Assembly: GCA_009760855.2 (NCBI GenBank)
Contig: WPIO01000009.1
Coordinates: 7,291,001-7,355,000, forward strand
Direction: 5' to 3'
DNA from: Cristatella mucedo
Taxonomy: Eukaryota; Bryozoa; Phylactolaemata; Cristatellidae
Length of the DNA: 64,000 nucleotides
Position 1 is the first letter of the stretch; each line of letters opens with the position of its first letter. Shown here one piece after another: positions 62,443 to 64,000 of the stretch. The position numbers and the translations under genes were made by a program. The notes beneath the pieces are model-generated. The model searched no databases and was not told the origin of the DNA. It was given only the letters and a program-made list of their open reading frames with translations.

Positions 62443-64000
62443 ATGAGCTGTACCCGCTAGCGCTCTCACCATGGCCCGCGCGTGATCGCGTATCAGCGGG
62501 ATGCTCAGTATGCTGTACAGGGCACCGTTCACGTACGGCCGTATCTCGTGGTTCTCGTGTCCGAGCAGGTTGCCCAGCACTTTCAGCACCTTCGGCGGCT
62601 GCCTGGCGCACTGCTGCTTTCCTGTCACGATCGGCGGCAGCGCGTCAGCTAGCCTCTGCATGCACTCTCGACGATAGTAAGGCTCGATGCAGCCGGCAAT
62701 CAAACTATAACAGCTGCATTTGCATCGCATCACCGTCATCCGTCTGCAATTTGCGCGGCGATCACGTGGCAGCAGGCCTGATGGCATGCACTGGCATCCT
62801 CTCTAGGGTGGCAAAAGTGCAGCAGCCATATCGGTAATGAATTGGCTAATCAGCGACGCAGCATTGCTCGCATACGGCTGCCGCGAACCTGCGCTCAATG
62901 CAATCTTGACGCCTTCCGGCCAGCATAAAGCACTCCTATGGCTCACTGGCGGGCCGGCACGAATGTCAGGTCCCCCATGCTGATGAAAGCTATCTTACGT
63001 TTATGAGGCCCCTACTAGTCACAAAGTAAGCAAGATAAATTAACGTGGTTGCTATTAGAGGTCGGTGAGTGGTCACGGCTGCATTTGAACTCATCTTCAA
63101 TATGTGGGGGTTAAAATCTCGCAAAAACGTTTAGAGCTACTTTCTTTAAATCCCTTTCAAGTCTGTAAGTGCTGCCTGCGAAAGCTCTGTGGCCTCTATG
63201 ACACAACACATGTCTAAGTATTGGTATCGTCAGATTTAGCTCGACACTTGCAAAGACTGTGAGAGAATGCTGTTTGCACTTGGCTGAGAAGAGCGCAGAC
63301 CCCTCATACAAGCAGTTCCCGACAAGTGCTAGCAACAGGAACTGTGTGCACAGTCAAAAGCATAGGTAAACCCTTAAGTACCTGCTGTTCTTAAGCACAG
63401 ATTCATCATCAGAGCCACCGAGTACTCTAAAGTATAGTCGGATAGTGAATCATTATCGTCCAATACGTCAACAAGCCACTCGATGATGCCCTCATCGATC
63501 ATAACGTTTTGCAGCGGTCGCCTACAAATCAAAGAGCATCGTCTAATTGAGCAGAACATCAGGGAAAAGTTCATGTACGATCAATGAATGCAAGACATCG
63601 GACAGATATGACTTCCGGAAATGCACACCGGTCGGCCAACGGTGATTACAGGTTACATGTACATGAGACGCTGGGGATACCAAGGCTTGTTGCAAGCCTA
63701 ATTAAGCAACGCCACTACCCTTTAAAACTACACCAAGAGGCTGGAGTAGCTGCATCTAAGTAAGAATCTTGGCTGTGTAAGCTGTAATTTGCATCGACTT
63801 GCATACGAAATTGCAGGCAGGCCACGCACAGCAGCACAGACCTGAGTACAGCTGCAACAGCAAGTAAAACAGCTTTGCACTCACCGCAGACTGAGTTTCT
63901 GCAGGGCACCGAGAACGTTCTCTCTCGTGATAGAGTCTCTATCATCTGCTTTTAGGTTATCCATTAAAGCTTTCAGCAGGTTTTCATTCTGAGACAGATA
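58631..64000 (-). CDS. ARMC9: ARMC9 (LisH and armadillo-repeat ciliary protein), 3' part, split over exons
   Basis: Eight exons on the - strand encode the armadillo region and acidic tail of ARMC9, a basal-body and ciliary protein that works with TOGARAM1 in vertebrates and is mutated in Joubert syndrome. Diagnostic segments are [67 protein letters not shown] and the acidic [20 protein letters not shown]. The C-terminal [12 protein letters not shown] also matches the family. The LisH N terminus lies beyond the right edge. All junctions are phase-consistent except the donor of the exon at 61185-61267, which is uncertain. The terminal exon was not found. The gene converges with Kv-beta. Confidence 0.92.
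58940..59072 (+). mobile_element. SINE-2 relic in ARMC9 intron g-h
   Basis: GGCGCGGTCGTGGGCGGCGG, AGTCCCAAAGCAGGCAGTCC, then CGCTCTTCTGCCATTATAAG and TGAGGCTC. Confidence 0.5.
59605..60068. repeat. Fold-back (inverted-repeat) element in ARMC9 intron g-h
   Basis: Arms at 59605-59712 and 59951-60068 are imperfect reverse complements (GGCGTCGTTTGTTCATACAG shared at the outer ends, AAATAAACATGTTT at the inner ends). The loop of about 240 bases is A/C-rich on the + strand and holds a 45-bp tandem duplication at 59776-59865. It could be a MITE or a rearranged inverted duplication. Confidence 0.8.
60490..60595 (-). CDS. ARMC9: ARMC9 exon g
   Basis: Acceptor ctttctccacag, donor gtaagc. Encodes [17 protein letters not shown], then [17 protein letters not shown]. 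It is a Ser/Pro-rich linker typical of the region after the acidic stretch. It ends in phase 2, which exon h accepts to form Gly. Confidence 0.78.
60859..60920. repeat. (CA)n microsatellite
   Basis: About 60 bases of CA in the ARMC9 intron between exons f and g. Confidence 0.97.
61185..61267 (-). CDS. ARMC9: ARMC9 exon f (3' boundary uncertain)
   Basis: Acceptor ctccggcag. Encodes [16 protein letters not shown], which matches the family DEPLQRPVTP block. A donor at 61184 (gtacgt) would leave phase 2, but the next exon needs phase 1. A weaker donor, A|gtcacg, at 61218 would give phase 1 and shorten the exon to 61219-61267. A missed small exon is the other possibility. Confidence 0.7.
61422..61600 (-). 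CDS. ARMC9: ARMC9 exon e (acidic region)
   Basis: Acceptor gttgcgtag, donor gtgagg. Encodes [18 protein letters not shown], then [18 protein letters not shown] and [14 protein letters not shown], ending EKRSR. The acidic run followed by MEADLDK and LSGDRLL matches the conserved ARMC9 order. It ends in phase 0. Confidence 0.94.
62169..62259 (-). CDS. ARMC9: ARMC9 exon d
   Basis: Acceptor ccctgcag, donor gtaagc. Encodes [18 protein letters not shown] then [12 protein letters not shown], the last armadillo helices of the family. Thirty codons plus one base. Confidence 0.96.
62410..62441. repeat. (CTG)10, CAG on the ARMC9 strand
   Basis: Lies in the 210-base intron between ARMC9 exons c and d, in the frame that would read as poly-glutamine if the intron were retained. 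Confidence 0.97.
62470..62621 (-). CDS. ARMC9: ARMC9 exon c
   Basis: Acceptor cgtgacag, donor gtgaga. Encodes [17 protein letters not shown], then [18 protein letters not shown] and [15 protein letters not shown]. It completes Gly from exon b and ends in phase 0. The intron after it is an uninterrupted reading frame (see findings). Confidence 0.96.
63382..63521 (-). CDS. ARMC9: ARMC9 exon b
   Basis: Acceptor tttgatttgtag, donor gtactt. Encodes [19 protein letters not shown], then [18 protein letters not shown] and MMNLCLRTA. This is the most conserved armadillo segment of the family. It is 140 bases long, entering in phase 2 and leaving in phase 1. Confidence 0.96.
63885..64000 (-). CDS. ARMC9: ARMC9 exon a (cut by window edge)
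   Basis: Reads from the window edge as [16 protein letters not shown], then [15 protein letters not shown] and ALQKLSL, ending phase 2 at donor gtgagt. It matches the family segment before RRPLQ. The frame is open to base 64000, so the exon continues outside. Confidence 0.93.

Overview
This window is nuclear DNA of an invertebrate animal. The evidence is multi-exon genes with GT-AG introns, a ciliary gene (ARMC9), a voltage-gated K+ channel beta subunit gene, CR1/L2-like LINEs, tRNA-derived SINEs, CpG-rich promoter-like blocks and long microsatellites. I cannot name the species; a lophotrochozoan-type genome is only a guess. Almost all long ORFs are chance, low-complexity or repeat reading frames.

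Two real genes were assembled by hand from short exons. (1) A Kv-beta / KCNAB (Shaker beta, aldo-keto reductase) gene on the + strand, coding 28479-56259. Its 15 exons join in phase to a 352-residue protein that carries every expected aldo-keto reductase catalytic and cofactor residue. One intron uses a GC donor, the rest GT. (2) The 3' half of ARMC9 on the - strand, from the right edge down to about 58.6 kb. Eight exons were found; the N-terminal half lies outside the window and the last exon was not found. The two genes converge, tail to tail, around 56.5-58.6 kb.

Region by region: 1-9.9 kb is repeat debris plus a CpG-rich block at 2.3-3.3 kb with a possible first exon (2584-2731). 9.9-13.2 kb holds two diverged copies of a THAP-like sequence on either side of a LINE relic. 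13.6-18.8 kb holds LINE-A copies, one split by a hAT-like DNA transposon. 20-25.9 kb is a LINE-A, LINE-B and SINE graveyard. 26.2-26.9 kb is a 36-bp minisatellite. 27.4-29.6 kb is the CpG-rich 5' end of the Kv-beta gene. 29-56 kb is Kv-beta, with introns full of LINE tails, SINEs and micro/minisatellites. 58.6-64 kb is ARMC9, with a large fold-back element in one intron.

The mobile elements form a linked set. LINE-A ends in an AAAGCGCC...GGCGCTTT hairpin followed by (ATT)n. A tRNA-headed SINE (SINE-1) ends in a similar hairpin, which suggests that LINE-A enzymes mobilise it. One LINE-A tail ends about 10 bp from the splice acceptor of Kv-beta exon 6. LINE-B has a different 3' end, and SINE-2 is a second tRNA-headed family.
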